Source: Niallia endozanthoxylica (GTDB lineage Bacteria; Bacillota; Bacilli; Bacillales; Cytobacillaceae). Taken from it: a DNA stretch of 64,000 nucleotides. The notes under the pieces are model-generated. The model was given only the letters and a program-made list of their open reading frames with translations. It was not told the DNA's origin and made no database searches. Positions within the stretch are counted from its first letter, which is position 1; the number at the start of each line of letters is the position of its first letter. This document shows, piece after piece, positions 25,878 to 34,779 of the stretch. Where the stretch lies: positions 1-64,000 of the forward strand of contig NZ_VYKL01000006.1 of assembly GCF_008710145.1 (NCBI RefSeq), in the 5' to 3' direction. Both the position numbers and the translations under genes were made by a program.

Positions 25878-26603
25878 TTACAAAAGATGCACTTCATCAT
25901 CCACATGAATGTCACCTGTTTTTATCACAGAAGCATAAACACCAAAGTTACTATTTCTTTCTTTTATAATAGTCTTATGCAAACTTGGATCGCGTTCGGC
26001 GTTATCAGGATCAACCGTAATAATCATACACCGCTTACAATGCCCGACTAATTCCATTTCTACTTCAGTTCCGATTCTAAGTCGTCTTCCAATCCATTCT
26101 TCTTCAATGTACGGTATTTTTTCATTTAATGAAATAAATAAATTTGGGCGAAAACGTCGAAAATCAACCTCGTCTTTCCCCCATATTTCTTTTACATGGT
26201 TTAATGAGGCATCTGTCGCAAGCAGAATGTGTTCGACTGCAATGGGGCCAATAGGTACATGTGAGGGAGTATATTGAATAGTGGAAATTTTTCGTTTAGA
26301 TTTCCTTTCCAATTCGTTCATTAATTCCTCATCTTCCCAATCGAAAACCTTGCCTTCAGGTGTCATTACTTCTACTTTAGGATATTCTTCTAGTAACTCT
26401 TCTCCTGTAAATCTTGCTTGATAGCGAACCATTTCTGGGAATCTAGTGATTGTGAGGAAATCTCCCTTTCTTGTTTCATCTAGATAAGCATGACTGCGGT
26501 CTCCGTATAGACCATATTCCATTATTTTCGTTTTTTGAACAAATTCACCGCCAAAGGACTTAATAGGATGACGAACAATTTCCTTAATATGGCCGACTAA
26601 CAT
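25878..26603 (-). CDS. MOSC-domain protein
   Basis: This 241-residue protein has an N-terminal MOSC_N-type beta-barrel (IKEIVRHPIKSFGGE at the start) and a C-terminal MOSC domain with the FRRFRPNLFI stretch and the GHCKRCMI motif, whose Cys is the predicted sulfur or molybdenum-cofactor ligand. Relatives transfer sulfur or reduce N-hydroxylated compounds. The ATG at 26603 is preferred over a GTG three codons earlier because AAGGA then has workable spacing. Confidence 0.88.
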   Translation of the reverse strand: MLVGHIKEIVRHPIKSFGGEFVQKTKIMEYGLYGDRSHAYLDETRKGDFLTITRFPEMVRYQARFTGEELLEEYPKVEVMTPEGKVFDWEDEELMNELERKSKRKISTIQYTPSHVPIGPIAVEHILLATDASLNHVKEIWGKDEVDFRRFRPNLFISLNEKIPYIEEEWIGRRLRIGTEVEMELVGHCKRCMIITVDPDNAERDPSLHKTIIKERNSNFGVYASVIKTGDIHVDDEVHLL

Positions 26604-26663
26604 TTCATTCACTTCCTTACTAATTTGTTTTGAAACATGGAGACGGTTCGTGTTTCATAGTTA

Positions 26664-26706
26664 GAAGAAAAGACAGCGGATGAAAGGTTCCAGCTGTCAT
26701 TTCTTC
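26664..26706 (-). terminator. Terminator after the second opuAC copy
   Basis: GAAGAAAAGACAGC pairs with GCTGTCATTTCTTC (one mismatch). It is the duplicate of the perfect terminator at 27746-27788, 1082 bases away, and so shows the duplication unit. Confidence 0.75.
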
Positions 26707-26715
26707 AGTTATCCT

Positions 26716-27603
26716 TTATTCTTTTAAATCTTCAATCGAATCAATATCCATATAAGCAGGTACGACTAGTCCTTGCTTTGTACCGGTAAGGTTCGGCCCT
26801 AGGTCCTCAAACTTTCCTTCGTATTCAGCATAATAATCCTCGTGAGTGGTTGGCAGCCATGCACCTACCATCGCATCGCCGCTTCCATCCGCTACACCAG
26901 CCCACATTGGACCTGCATCAACCTGTACTAATTCTACTTCATAGCCAACACTTTCAAGAACATTCTCTACCACATGCGAGCTGGCGATAACATCATCCCA
27001 TGCGACATAAAGCAACTTAAGCTTTTCACCGTCCACATTGTTGACTCCTTCAGTCCATTGACTTACTAAGTCTTCATTTTCACTTACCCATTGTGCCGCT
27101 GCATCAGTTGGATCTGTTCCATCCTGAATGAAGCCCATAACGGTTTCCATATGCTCTGGTTCCCAGTTAAATTGATCCAATAATAAATACGCATCTGGAT
27201 GATCTTCTTTCAATCCTAGACGTGCAATGGTATTAATATCTTCAGCTCCACCATAAACGCCTTTTGGATCCTCTAAATATTTCAAGTCAAATTTTGAAAA
27301 CTTCCAATGCGGACTCCAGCCTGTAATAATGATTGGCTCCTCTTTGTCATATGCTTTCTTTAAAGCGGCTGCCATAGCAGCACCCGAACCCTCTACTACT
27401 TCCCAGTTATCTAGTCCGTATTCAGGCAGCGCTTTATCGACTGTTAATTTCATTAATCCTGCACCCGGATCAATCCCGACAATTTCATACTCTAGTTGTT
27501 TCCCGATTGAATCAAAAGAACTTCCCGTTTCCTCTGACCCACAAGCTGCTATTCCCAAAGTTAGTGCCAATGCTGATGTGATTCCTGCTACTTTTTTAAA
27601 CAT
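26716..27603 (-). CDS. opuAC: Glycine-betaine-binding lipoprotein OpuAC, duplicate copy
   Basis: This 295-residue lipoprotein (lipobox IAAC) is a close paralogue of the OpuAC encoded at 27798. The Trp residues expected to cage the quaternary ammonium group are kept (GWSPHW and GPMWAG). It arose by a tandem duplication of about 1.08 kb that also copied the end of opuAB and the terminator. Because the first terminator lies upstream, it may be made mainly by read-through. Differences are spread along the protein, so the copy is not recent. Confidence 0.92.
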   Translation of the reverse strand: MFKKVAGITSALALTLGIAACGSEETGSSFDSIGKQLEYEIVGIDPGAGLMKLTVDKALPEYGLDNWEVVEGSGAAMAAALKKAYDKEEPIIITGWSPHWKFSKFDLKYLEDPKGVYGGAEDINTIARLGLKEDHPDAYLLLDQFNWEPEHMETVMGFIQDGTDPTDAAAQWVSENEDLVSQWTEGVNNVDGEKLKLLYVAWDDVIASSHVVENVLESVGYEVELVQVDAGPMWAGVADGSGDAMVGAWLPTTHEDYYAEYEGKFEDLGPNLTGTKQGLVVPAYMDIDSIEDLKE

Positions 27604-27720
27604 TAAGCGGTTCCCCCTTTTTTCTTTCCTATATTTTGTGTCATACAGTCTAGTAAAATAGCGATAACGACGATGACCAATCCAGCCTCAAATCCGATAC
27701 CTGTTTTAATTTGTGAAACA
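27603..27720 (-). pseudogene. Truncated copy of the opuAB 3' end
   Basis: The minus strand encodes QIKTGIGFEAGLVIVVIAIL and the tail NIGKKKGGTA, matching the last 38 residues of OpuAB at 28685. Homology begins abruptly next to GAAACATGGAGACGG, the sequence found after the terminator, so this is the scar of the tandem duplication. It has no start codon of its own. Confidence 0.9.
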
Positions 27721-27745
27721 TGGAGACGGTTTATATTCATAGTTA

Positions 27746-27788
27746 GAAGAAAAGACAGCGGACCAAGAGTTCCAGCTGTCTTTTCTTC
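27746..27788 (-). terminator. Terminator after the first opuAC
   Basis: A perfect 14-bp stem (GAAGAAAAGACAGC with GCTGTCTTTTCTTC) ends the opuA operon proper, between the two opuAC copies. Confidence 0.85.
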
Positions 27789-27797
27789 AGTTATCAA

Positions 27798-28685
27798 TTA
27801 TTCTTTTAAATCTTCAATCGAATCAATATCCATATAAGCAGGCACGACTAGTCCCAGCTTTGTACCGGTTAGGTTTGGACCTAGGTCTTCAAACTTTCCT
27901 TCGTATTCAGCATAGTAATTAGCGTGAGTGGTTGGCAGCCACGCACCTACCATCGCGTCACCGCTTCCGTCAGCGATACCAGCCCACATTGGACCTGCAT
28001 CCACTTGCATTAATTTTACTTCATAGCCAACACTTTCAAGAACATTTTCGACCACATGTGTGCTGGCAATAACATCATCCCATGCGACATAAAGAAGCTT
28101 TAACTCTTCACCGGAAGCCTTGTTAACCCCTTCCGTCCACTTGCTAACCAACTCTTCATTTTCACTTACCCATTGTGCCGCTGCATCCGCTGGATCGTTG
28201 CCTTCTTGGATTAAATTCATCACAGTTTCGATATGCTCAGGCTCCCAGTTAAATTGATCAAGAAGCTTATGAGCATCCGGGTGATCTTCCTTTAACCCTT
28301 GACGAACAATCGTATTCACATCTTCTGCCCCGCCATAGAGACCTTTTGGATCTTCTAGGTATTTTAAGTCAAAGCTTGCAAACTTCCAGTGCGGGCTCCA
28401 GCCTGTGATAATGATTGGCTCTTCTTTATCATAGGCTTTCTTTAAAGCGGCTGTCATCGCAGAACCTGAACCCTCTACGACTTCCCATTTATCTAGTCCG
28501 TAACCCGGCAGAACCTCATTAATTGTTAAATCCATAATCCCTGCACCTGGGTCAATTCCAACAATTTCATAATCAAGCTGTTCACCAATAGAATCAGAAG
28601 AACTTCCCGTTTCCTCTGACCCACAAGCTGCCAATCCCAAAGTTAATGCCAATGCTGATGTAATTCCTGCTAATTTTTTAAACAT
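27798..28685 (-). CDS. opuAC: Glycine-betaine-binding lipoprotein OpuAC
   Basis: This is the binding subunit of the OpuA ABC importer for osmoprotectants such as glycine betaine. The 295-residue protein has a lipobox (LAAC) and ligand-cage Trp motifs (GWSPHW, GPMWAG). Its start overlaps the opuAB stop by one base. It is the third gene of opuAA-opuAB-opuAC. Confidence 0.95.
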   Translation of the reverse strand: MFKKLAGITSALALTLGLAACGSEETGSSSDSIGEQLDYEIVGIDPGAGIMDLTINEVLPGYGLDKWEVVEGSGSAMTAALKKAYDKEEPIIITGWSPHWKFASFDLKYLEDPKGLYGGAEDVNTIVRQGLKEDHPDAHKLLDQFNWEPEHIETVMNLIQEGNDPADAAAQWVSENEELVSKWTEGVNKASGEELKLLYVAWDDVIASTHVVENVLESVGYEVKLMQVDAGPMWAGIADGSGDAMVGAWLPTTHANYYAEYEGKFEDLGPNLTGTKLGLVVPAYMDIDSIEDLKE

Positions 28686-29533
28686 TAAGCGGTTCCCCCT
28701 TGTTTTTTCTTTCCTATATTTTGTGTAATACGGTCTAGTAAAATAGCGATGACGACGATGGCCAATCCAGCCTCAAATCCGACACCTGTTTTAATTTGTG
28801 TAACGGCACGATAAACCTCTGTACCAAGGCCTGGAGCCCCAACCATGGAGGCAATAACGACCATGGATAAAGCAAGCATGATGCTTTGATTAATCCCTGC
28901 CATAATCGTCGGCATAGCGAGTGGCAGCTGTACCTTTAACAGTCTTTGCTTCGTTGTCGAGCCAAATGCTTCTGTTGCCTCAATTAAATCGGAAGGCACC
29001 TGCTTAATTCCAAGAACGGTCAAACGAATCGTTGGCGGCATCGCAAAAATAACGGATGCAATGACCCCCGGCACTACCCCAATACTAAAGAAAAAGATCG
29101 CTGGCAGTAAGTAAACGAAAGCCGGCATCGTTTGCATTAAATCCAGTATCGGTGTAACAACCTTTCTTACTTTTTCACTTTGTGAGGCCCAAATACCAAC
29201 CGGCACCCCTATGAGGATTGAAACCAATACCGCCGTTAAGACAAGGGCGACTGTTTCAATCATTTCTTCCCAATACCCTAAATTATCAATAAGTAATAAA
29301 CCAATTAGAGCGAAAATAGCAATTCTTATATTACAAACCTTCCATGCTAGCAAGCTCACAAGTATAATCAGTAAAATAGTAGGAATAAAGCCTAATCCTG
29401 CGACAATTCCTTCAACAAAAAATTCAACCCCAGAAGATATGCCTTCAAACATTCCAGAAAATGTTACAGTCAGCCAATCAACTAAAGAATCAATCCAATC
29501 CGCTAAAGGAAGCTTTGGTAACATTCCTTCCAT
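28685..29533 (-). CDS. opuAB: Glycine betaine ABC transporter permease OpuAB
   Basis: This 282-residue permease has the binding-protein-dependent transport signature (EAFGSTTKQRLLKVQLPLAMPTIMAG, residues about 195-220) that docks to the ATPase, and five or more membrane segments. The start is 2 bases from the opuAA stop. Its last 38 codons are duplicated downstream at 27603. Confidence 0.95.
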   Translation of the reverse strand: MEGMLPKLPLADWIDSLVDWLTVTFSGMFEGISSGVEFFVEGIVAGLGFIPTILLIILVSLLAWKVCNIRIAIFALIGLLLIDNLGYWEEMIETVALVLTAVLVSILIGVPVGIWASQSEKVRKVVTPILDLMQTMPAFVYLLPAIFFFSIGVVPGVIASVIFAMPPTIRLTVLGIKQVPSDLIEATEAFGSTTKQRLLKVQLPLAMPTIMAGINQSIMLALSMVVIASMVGAPGLGTEVYRAVTQIKTGVGFEAGLAIVVIAILLDRITQNIGKKKQGGTA

Positions 29534-29534
29534 C

Positions 29535-30776
29535 TTATATCGCCTCCCCGGTTATTGCTGCCTCTGTTTCGGCAACATCATTGATGTATTGTTCGTTCCC
29601 GGTAAGCGCACCAATTACAGCGCCTTTAATGAGGATTCCTTTTAATCGGTTAGTTTCATCTGTCACAGCAACTGGAATCGCTGCAGAGGATACTTTTTCA
29701 AAACAATCAATTAGTAATGTTTCTTTTTCAACTACATTAATATCTTTCTCTAAAAAGGCACTTATTGACTGATTCGTTTCTGCTGCTAATGAAGCATCTT
29801 TTGCCGTGATGGCACCGAGAAGCTTATGCTGTTTGTCTACCACATAGATGGATGAGATTCCGAGATTTCTCATTAATTGAAGTGCGACACGCGGACCCTT
29901 CTCCACTTGAACCGTTTCCGCACGCTTCATTACATGCTGTGCCGTCAGTACCTTTGAAAGATCCACGTCCTCTACGAATCTCTCTACATATTCATTGGAT
30001 GGATTCATTAATATTTCTTCAGGTGTTCCGATTTGCACAATATTTCCATCCTTCATAAGCGCAATTCTGTCACCGATTCGGAGAGCTTCATCTAAATCAT
30101 GGGTAATAAAGACAATTGTCTTTTCCATTGTGGACTGTAATTCTAGCAACTCATCCTGCATTTCTTTTCGAATTAACGGATCCAATGCGCTGAAAGCTTC
30201 ATCCATTAAAAGAATATCAGGATCATTTGCCAGTGCTCTCGCTAGCCCTACCCGCTGCTGCATGCCGCCGCTTAATTGGCTCGGATACTGATTTTCATAA
30301 CCCTTCAAGCCTACCAATTCTAATGCTTCTAAAGCCTTTTTGCTTCTTACCTCTTTTTCCACCCCCTGAATTTCCAACCCATACTCTGTGTTATCAAGCA
30401 CGGTTTTATGAGGGAACAAGGCAAACTTTTGAAAAACCATACTGATTTTCTTTCTTCTTACTTCTCTTAGTTCTTCCTTATTCATCTTCACGACATCTCT
30501 GCCATCAATCTGGACCTGGCCGATTGTAGGCTCAATCAGACGATTCAAAAGACGGACTAAGGTCGACTTGCCGCTTCCAGATAAGCCCATGATGACAAAT
30601 ATTTCTCCTGCTTTTACTTCGAAGGAAGCTCGATTAACCCCAACGGTTGAACCTGTTTCCTTTAATATTTGTTCCTTGGATTTACCCTCCTTGATTAACT
30701 GTAAGGCCTTCTTCGTTGATTTACCAAAAACCTTGGTCACATCACTTACCTTTATCTTAATCAGGTTTTCTTCCAT
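29535..30776 (-). CDS. opuAA: Glycine betaine ABC transporter ATPase OpuAA
   Basis: This 413-residue ATPase carries the Walker A motif (GLSGSGKSTL near residue 69), signature LSGGMQQRV, Walker B ILLMDEAFSALD and a C-terminal CBS pair (about 285-400) that senses ionic strength in OpuA-type transporters. The ribosome site GAGGTG precedes the ATG. It is the first gene of the operon, facing the GbsR-family regulator across a 250-base gap. Confidence 0.95.
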   Translation of the reverse strand: MEENLIKIKVSDVTKVFGKSTKKALQLIKEGKSKEQILKETGSTVGVNRASFEVKAGEIFVIMGLSGSGKSTLVRLLNRLIEPTIGQVQIDGRDVVKMNKEELREVRRKKISMVFQKFALFPHKTVLDNTEYGLEIQGVEKEVRSKKALEALELVGLKGYENQYPSQLSGGMQQRVGLARALANDPDILLMDEAFSALDPLIRKEMQDELLELQSTMEKTIVFITHDLDEALRIGDRIALMKDGNIVQIGTPEEILMNPSNEYVERFVEDVDLSKVLTAQHVMKRAETVQVEKGPRVALQLMRNLGISSIYVVDKQHKLLGAITAKDASLAAETNQSISAFLEKDINVVEKETLLIDCFEKVSSAAIPVAVTDETNRLKGILIKGAVIGALTGNEQYINDVAETEAAITGEAI

Positions 30777-31027
30777 GCTTTCACCTCATTTGTTTTGTCG
30801 CACTATGACTATATTAAGTGTAAACCACTTGTTTATTTCAGTTCAAACCGCATATTCCGTGTTTATTGATTATATAATACGAACAGAAATAACTGTACGA
30901 ACTATATTCGTAATATTCTTATACATCCTCCACTTTCCTCCCTTTTCCATACCGATGAGAACCTTTACTTTTCAGTAGCGAATATGTAGTCTAGATTCAA
31001 AACACTAAAAATCTACTTTTTTAGGAT
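30777..31027. promoter_or_regulatory. Divergent opuA/regulator control region
   Basis: This gap must hold both promoters. On the minus strand TTGAAC, 17 bases and TTACAC can serve opuA. Around 30886-30916 there are repeated GAAC/GTTC half-sites (ACGAACAG, CTGTACGAAC and CGAACTATATTCG) that make good operator candidates for the divergent GbsR-type repressor. Exact sites are inference. Confidence 0.45.
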
Positions 31028-31579
31028 GTGGACGCATTGGAAGACAATGAAAGATTAGAAAGAACGAGAATGGCAGTGATCGATGCAATAGCACATAATA
31101 TGCATCTGTATGGAATTAGCCCCTCCGCAGGAAGATTATACGGACTCCTCTTTTTTTCTGAAAAACCGCTTACGCTTGATGAAATGAAAGAAGAGCTTGG
31201 TATGAGCAAAACAAGTATGAGTAATGCAGTGAGAAGCTTACTTGATTTAAATATGGTAGAAAAGGTTTGGGTGAAGGGAGCAAGAAAGGATTTATATGCC
31301 ATTAAAGAAGATTGGTATCAATGCTTTTTTGATTTCTTCACACTCAAATGGAGATCAGCCATTACCATGAATTCTAGTGCGATGGAAAAATCGATAGCCA
31401 AATTACAGGAACTGATCGCCGATCCAAAGACTTCTGAAGAAATCCGCGAACGTGCCCAAATAGATGAGAAAAAGCTAGAGGAAAGATTGCAATACTATGC
31501 ATGGCAAGACAGACTCATCGACAGCTTTGAAACAAAAGAAATTCTAAACTATGTTCCGATTGAAAAGAAAAAAGCATAA
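31028..31579 (+). CDS. GbsR-family transcriptional regulator (OpuAR-like)
   Basis: This 183-residue MarR-like regulator has the GbsR-family winged helix (LTLDEMKEELGMSKTSMSNAVRSLLDLNMVEKVWVKGARKD-type region, about residues 52-95) and an N-terminal ISPSAGRLYGLLFF helix forming the ligand pocket. GbsR relatives sense choline or glycine betaine and repress osmoprotectant genes; one called OpuAR controls opuA in Bacillus infantis. The divergent position next to opuA supports that role. The GTG at 31028 has its site too close; a TTG at 31037 is possible. Confidence 0.88.
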   Translation: MDALEDNERLERTRMAVIDAIAHNMHLYGISPSAGRLYGLLFFSEKPLTLDEMKEELGMSKTSMSNAVRSLLDLNMVEKVWVKGARKDLYAIKEDWYQCFFDFFTLKWRSAITMNSSAMEKSIAKLQELIADPKTSEEIRERAQIDEKKLEERLQYYAWQDRLIDSFETKEILNYVPIEKKKA

Positions 31580-31662
31580 GCAGGTACGAGGGGCGCTGGA
31601 TCTGGACTCGGACCAAGGCGGACCATGGGGACAGGTCCGTCGCCCCAACAAATACAAATAAA

Positions 31663-31702
31663 GGAGAGTTCTGTAGAAAGTTAAATTTCTGCGGAACTCT
31701 CC
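31663..31702 (+). repeat. Hairpin repeat family B, copy 1
   Basis: GGAGAGTTCTGTAGAAA pairs with TTTCTGCGGAACTCTCC, flanked by AATAAA and TTATTTAT. It ends the regulator's transcript region and belongs to a seven-copy family, all in the same orientation. Confidence 0.8.
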
Positions 31703-31839
31703 TTATTTATATCGTTGGCATTCTTCTATTATACTAGGATACGGTGCCGCTCAAATTTTCCTACTCAACTCTACTCAACCCTATCTAACATGATAGATTT
31801 TGTAGAATTGTCACACCTTCGTACTCATCTTTTCCCCAT

Positions 31840-31871
31840 ATCAAGACCAAAAACAGTGTGAAGGTCTTGAT
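31840..31871 (-). terminator. Hairpin downstream of tnpB
   Basis: ATCAAGACC and GGTCTTGAT pair over 9 bp around a 14-base loop. It lies about 130 bases beyond the tnpB stop, in the area where the guide (omega/re) RNA of TnpB systems normally extends, so it may be part of that RNA, the element's right end, or a terminator. Confidence 0.5.
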
Positions 31872-31997
31872 GGCAGGACAACATTTTTTTCAAGTGCGAA
31901 TGGGCACCGTCATGCTCTCGAATGAGAAAGCAATATGATCGAAGTATAGTTAGTCCAATCGTGTCTAGAACACTCCTAACTAGCCTGAGCGTGGCAA

Positions 31998-33425
31998 TTA
32001 TAGATTGTCTTTGTTCTCTATCCAGAGGACAGGTTTTCCGTATCGTGCTTCGCCTATGTGGGTGAAGCCTTTTAGTTTATGTTTATACTTTTGAATATTT
32101 AATGAGAAGCCCATTTTTCTCCCAATATTGACACTAGAATTAGTATCCCTCATGAATTCGGTCCCGCATTGAATACAAACAAAGCTTCGAATGGAAGGGT
32201 CTTTTTTCTCATTATGACCACATACGCAGCATTCTTTAGTCGTGCTGTGTTCATTTGCCAAGAGATAATATTTTTCTAGTTTCATAGCCACCCATTCTGC
32301 AATATGACGGAATTCCCCTATTTTTTCTTGGTTTAGCATCCTTCTTTTCATATGGTTAAAAGGAGCCGTACCGTTGGTTGGCGTATAATCACCAATAATG
32401 ACTAAATCATATCTCCGATACAGTTCATGCGATATGGTGTACAATGCCGTCTTTATTTGTTCTCGACGTTTATGATAGGCCTTATCTAACGCATGATTAA
32501 AACGGTTCCATCGTGGACTATGGACCTTGTAAGTATTTCCGTGTTTCGTTTTTCTTTTCCGGTAATTTTTTTCACAAGCGTCGCGAAGGGATTTGAGTTC
32601 ATCAATTTTTTTATCCCAATAGGTCATCATAGTGAGTTTTTTAAATTCGATTGAATTCCCTTCATCATCTACTCCTACAAAGAAATTCTTATGATTAGGG
32701 TCCAATGCAATCCATTTAAAGTTCATTGGGATGTTCACTTTCTTTTCTGGAAGTTTTGGTTTGATTGGTTTTTCTTTTCCTTCCTTTTTTGCAAGATTGA
32801 AAGCCTTTCGATAGTCGGACATGACTTTTTTGAACTCTAATTCTTGGTCTGAACATCGTTCGATTGTAAAAATGGCATAGAATTGATTGCCTTGTTGTTT
32901 GCAAAGCGTAAAAGTTTTAATAAGTTCCCCCTTTTTTAATTCAATCCTTTCTTTTAACGTACCAGTAACGGAAGGATTTCTTTTTCCCTTTTCTATTTTC
33001 ATACCAGGGATCGTCCCTAATGAAATAGAAATAGTTTTTCCTTCATTTAGGATTTCCCACCCTTTATTCGGTTCATCAAAGACTAAGCTGAACCACTTCT
33101 TTTTCCAGCTTCTGAATTGAGGATAGTCTGTTCTTCCTTCAAAAAAGCTTTTATATGCGTTGACCAGTCTAGTAGAGGGTTCTTTTAAAGCGGAGGAAAA
33201 AACGGTATTTAAAAAAGGGTGTTTTTCCTTTAAAGAAACCCCATAATTACGAAGATTTCTGTTCTTTAATAATTTCAAGGCATGATTATTTTCCCTATAG
33301 TCTTTTTGACAGGCATCTAATAATTGATTATACAACCAATTACAAATTTTACTTTGTCCGTCTAGAATGAGTTCAGCTTCTTTTACAAAATTCACTTTGA
33401 TTTTTCTACTATATGTTAAACTCAC
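31998..33425 (-). CDS. tnpB: RNA-guided endonuclease TnpB (IS200/IS605-type accessory), stand-alone
   Basis: The GTG at 33425 follows GGGAGGTG; 475 residues. The protein has the TnpB layout: N-terminal OrfB helical/beta region, RuvC core and a Cys4 zinc finger (ECCVCG ... CIQCG, about residues 398-420). RuvC residues D242 (LDPNHK) and D427 (RDTNSS) are visible. The canonical Glu position holds D346 (IIGDY), while a Glu at 392 (NEHSTT) lies 46 residues later. No tnpA is present. The guide RNA should overlap the 3' end and the bases below 31998. Ends of the element are not defined. Confidence 0.9.
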   Translation of the reverse strand: MSLTYSRKIKVNFVKEAELILDGQSKICNWLYNQLLDACQKDYRENNHALKLLKNRNLRNYGVSLKEKHPFLNTVFSSALKEPSTRLVNAYKSFFEGRTDYPQFRSWKKKWFSLVFDEPNKGWEILNEGKTISISLGTIPGMKIEKGKRNPSVTGTLKERIELKKGELIKTFTLCKQQGNQFYAIFTIERCSDQELEFKKVMSDYRKAFNLAKKEGKEKPIKPKLPEKKVNIPMNFKWIALDPNHKNFFVGVDDEGNSIEFKKLTMMTYWDKKIDELKSLRDACEKNYRKRKTKHGNTYKVHSPRWNRFNHALDKAYHKRREQIKTALYTISHELYRRYDLVIIGDYTPTNGTAPFNHMKRRMLNQEKIGEFRHIAEWVAMKLEKYYLLANEHSTTKECCVCGHNEKKDPSIRSFVCIQCGTEFMRDTNSSVNIGRKMGFSLNIQKYKHKLKGFTHIGEARYGKPVLWIENKDNL

Positions 33426-33503
33426 TATTTTCACCTCCCTTATTAACATTATACCAAACATATGTTTCATTCACTAATAAATACCATCTAAAGTTTACAT
33501 AAA

Positions 33504-33539
33504 AAACCTAACCAAAATAAAGTAATTTTGATTAGGTTT
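33504..33539 (-). terminator. Terminator after glycerate kinase
   Basis: AAACCTAACCAAAAT pairs with ATTTTGATTAGGTTT (a mismatch inside), with A/T runs on both sides. It lies 80 bases beyond the kinase stop and upstream of tnpB. Confidence 0.8.
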
Positions 33540-33616
33540 AAATGATTTTAGTTAAACTGTTTTGTAGCCCCCTTTGTCCTATTGGCGACCGAACTTTCGT
33601 ATTCGTGGTGCAACTG

Positions 33617-34750
33617 TCACCCCTTCATTTTAAAAACAGCAGCTATATTAGCAGCGGTTCTTTCGACGTATTCTCCTGCATGCTTAAAAGCATCTTCTAA
33701 TACTACTACGCCTGGGACTATGCTGAATATCGCATCAATGCCATGTTCATGAACAACATGACTATCATTGGCCACGTTTCCCGCAATTCCCACGACTGGA
33801 ACTCCGTATTTTTTAGCTGTTTTAGCAACCCCTATTGGTGTCTTTCCAAAGATGGTTTGTCCGTCAATCTTTCCTTCTCCAGTGATGACCATATCTGCAT
33901 CTTCAACGATCTGTGATAGACCAGTAGCTTCAATTACAATTTCGACGCCTCGCTTTAATTCTGCAGGTAAGAAGGCCAGTAATCCTCCTCCAAGGCCACC
34001 GGCAGCACCGGCACCAGGTACATCATTTATTTTTTTACCGAGATCCCGTTCAATAATCGCAGCATAGTGAGCAAGACTTTTATCCAGTTGTACGATCATT
34101 TCTTGAGTCGCTCCTTTTTGCGGCCCAAAGATAACAGATGCCCCTTTTTCACCCGTCAGCGGATTATCCACATCACATGCAACCTCGATTTTAATAGTCT
34201 CTAAGCGCGGGTCAAGTTCTGACAGATTAATAGAGGCTAAGTCGACAAGGGAAGCGCCGCCTTCCCCGATTTCCTTTCCATCCTTATCCAGCAGATGTGT
34301 TCCAAGGGCCTTTGCCATTCCAGCACCGCCATCATTTGTCGCACTGCCTCCGATACCAATAATGATGTGGTTAACGCCGTAGTCAAGAGCAGAAGCAATT
34401 AATTCACCTGTACCTCTAGTCGTTGTCATAAGTGGGTTTCGTTTCTTAGCAGGTACAAGGTGCAACCCTGAAGCAGCAGCCATCTCAATTACGGCCGTCG
34501 TTTTGTTTCCAAGGATTCCAAAGAAAGCTTCTACTGGTTCTCCTAACGGTCCTGTCACAGTTTTTGAAATAATTTCACCACCGGTTGCATCTACTAGAGA
34601 TTGGACGGTCCCTTCTCCACCATCAGCCATTGGTACTTTTATATATTCAGCATCAGGAATAACCTGTTTAAAACCTTTTTCAATTGATTCCGCTACCTCT
34701 AATGCTGATAAACTTTCTTTAAATGAATCTGGCGCAATGACAATTTTCAT
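33617..34750 (-). CDS. glxK: Glycerate kinase
   Basis: This 377-residue protein of the GarK/GlxK family phosphorylates D-glycerate, feeding it into glycolysis. The N-terminal IVIAPDSFKESLSALEVAESI motif, the MADGGEGTVQSLV stretch and GIGGSATNDGGAGMA near residue 135 are diagnostic. It lies 29 bases behind a GntP-type permease in one operon with it. A paralogue is encoded at 44859. Confidence 0.95.
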   Translation of the reverse strand: MKIVIAPDSFKESLSALEVAESIEKGFKQVIPDAEYIKVPMADGGEGTVQSLVDATGGEIISKTVTGPLGEPVEAFFGILGNKTTAVIEMAAASGLHLVPAKKRNPLMTTTRGTGELIASALDYGVNHIIIGIGGSATNDGGAGMAKALGTHLLDKDGKEIGEGGASLVDLASINLSELDPRLETIKIEVACDVDNPLTGEKGASVIFGPQKGATQEMIVQLDKSLAHYAAIIERDLGKKINDVPGAGAAGGLGGGLLAFLPAELKRGVEIVIEATGLSQIVEDADMVITGEGKIDGQTIFGKTPIGVAKTAKKYGVPVVGIAGNVANDSHVVHEHGIDAIFSIVPGVVVLEDAFKHAGEYVERTAANIAAVFKMKG

Positions 34751-34779
34751 CTTTTCTTCCCTCTCCTGTCTATTGGATA

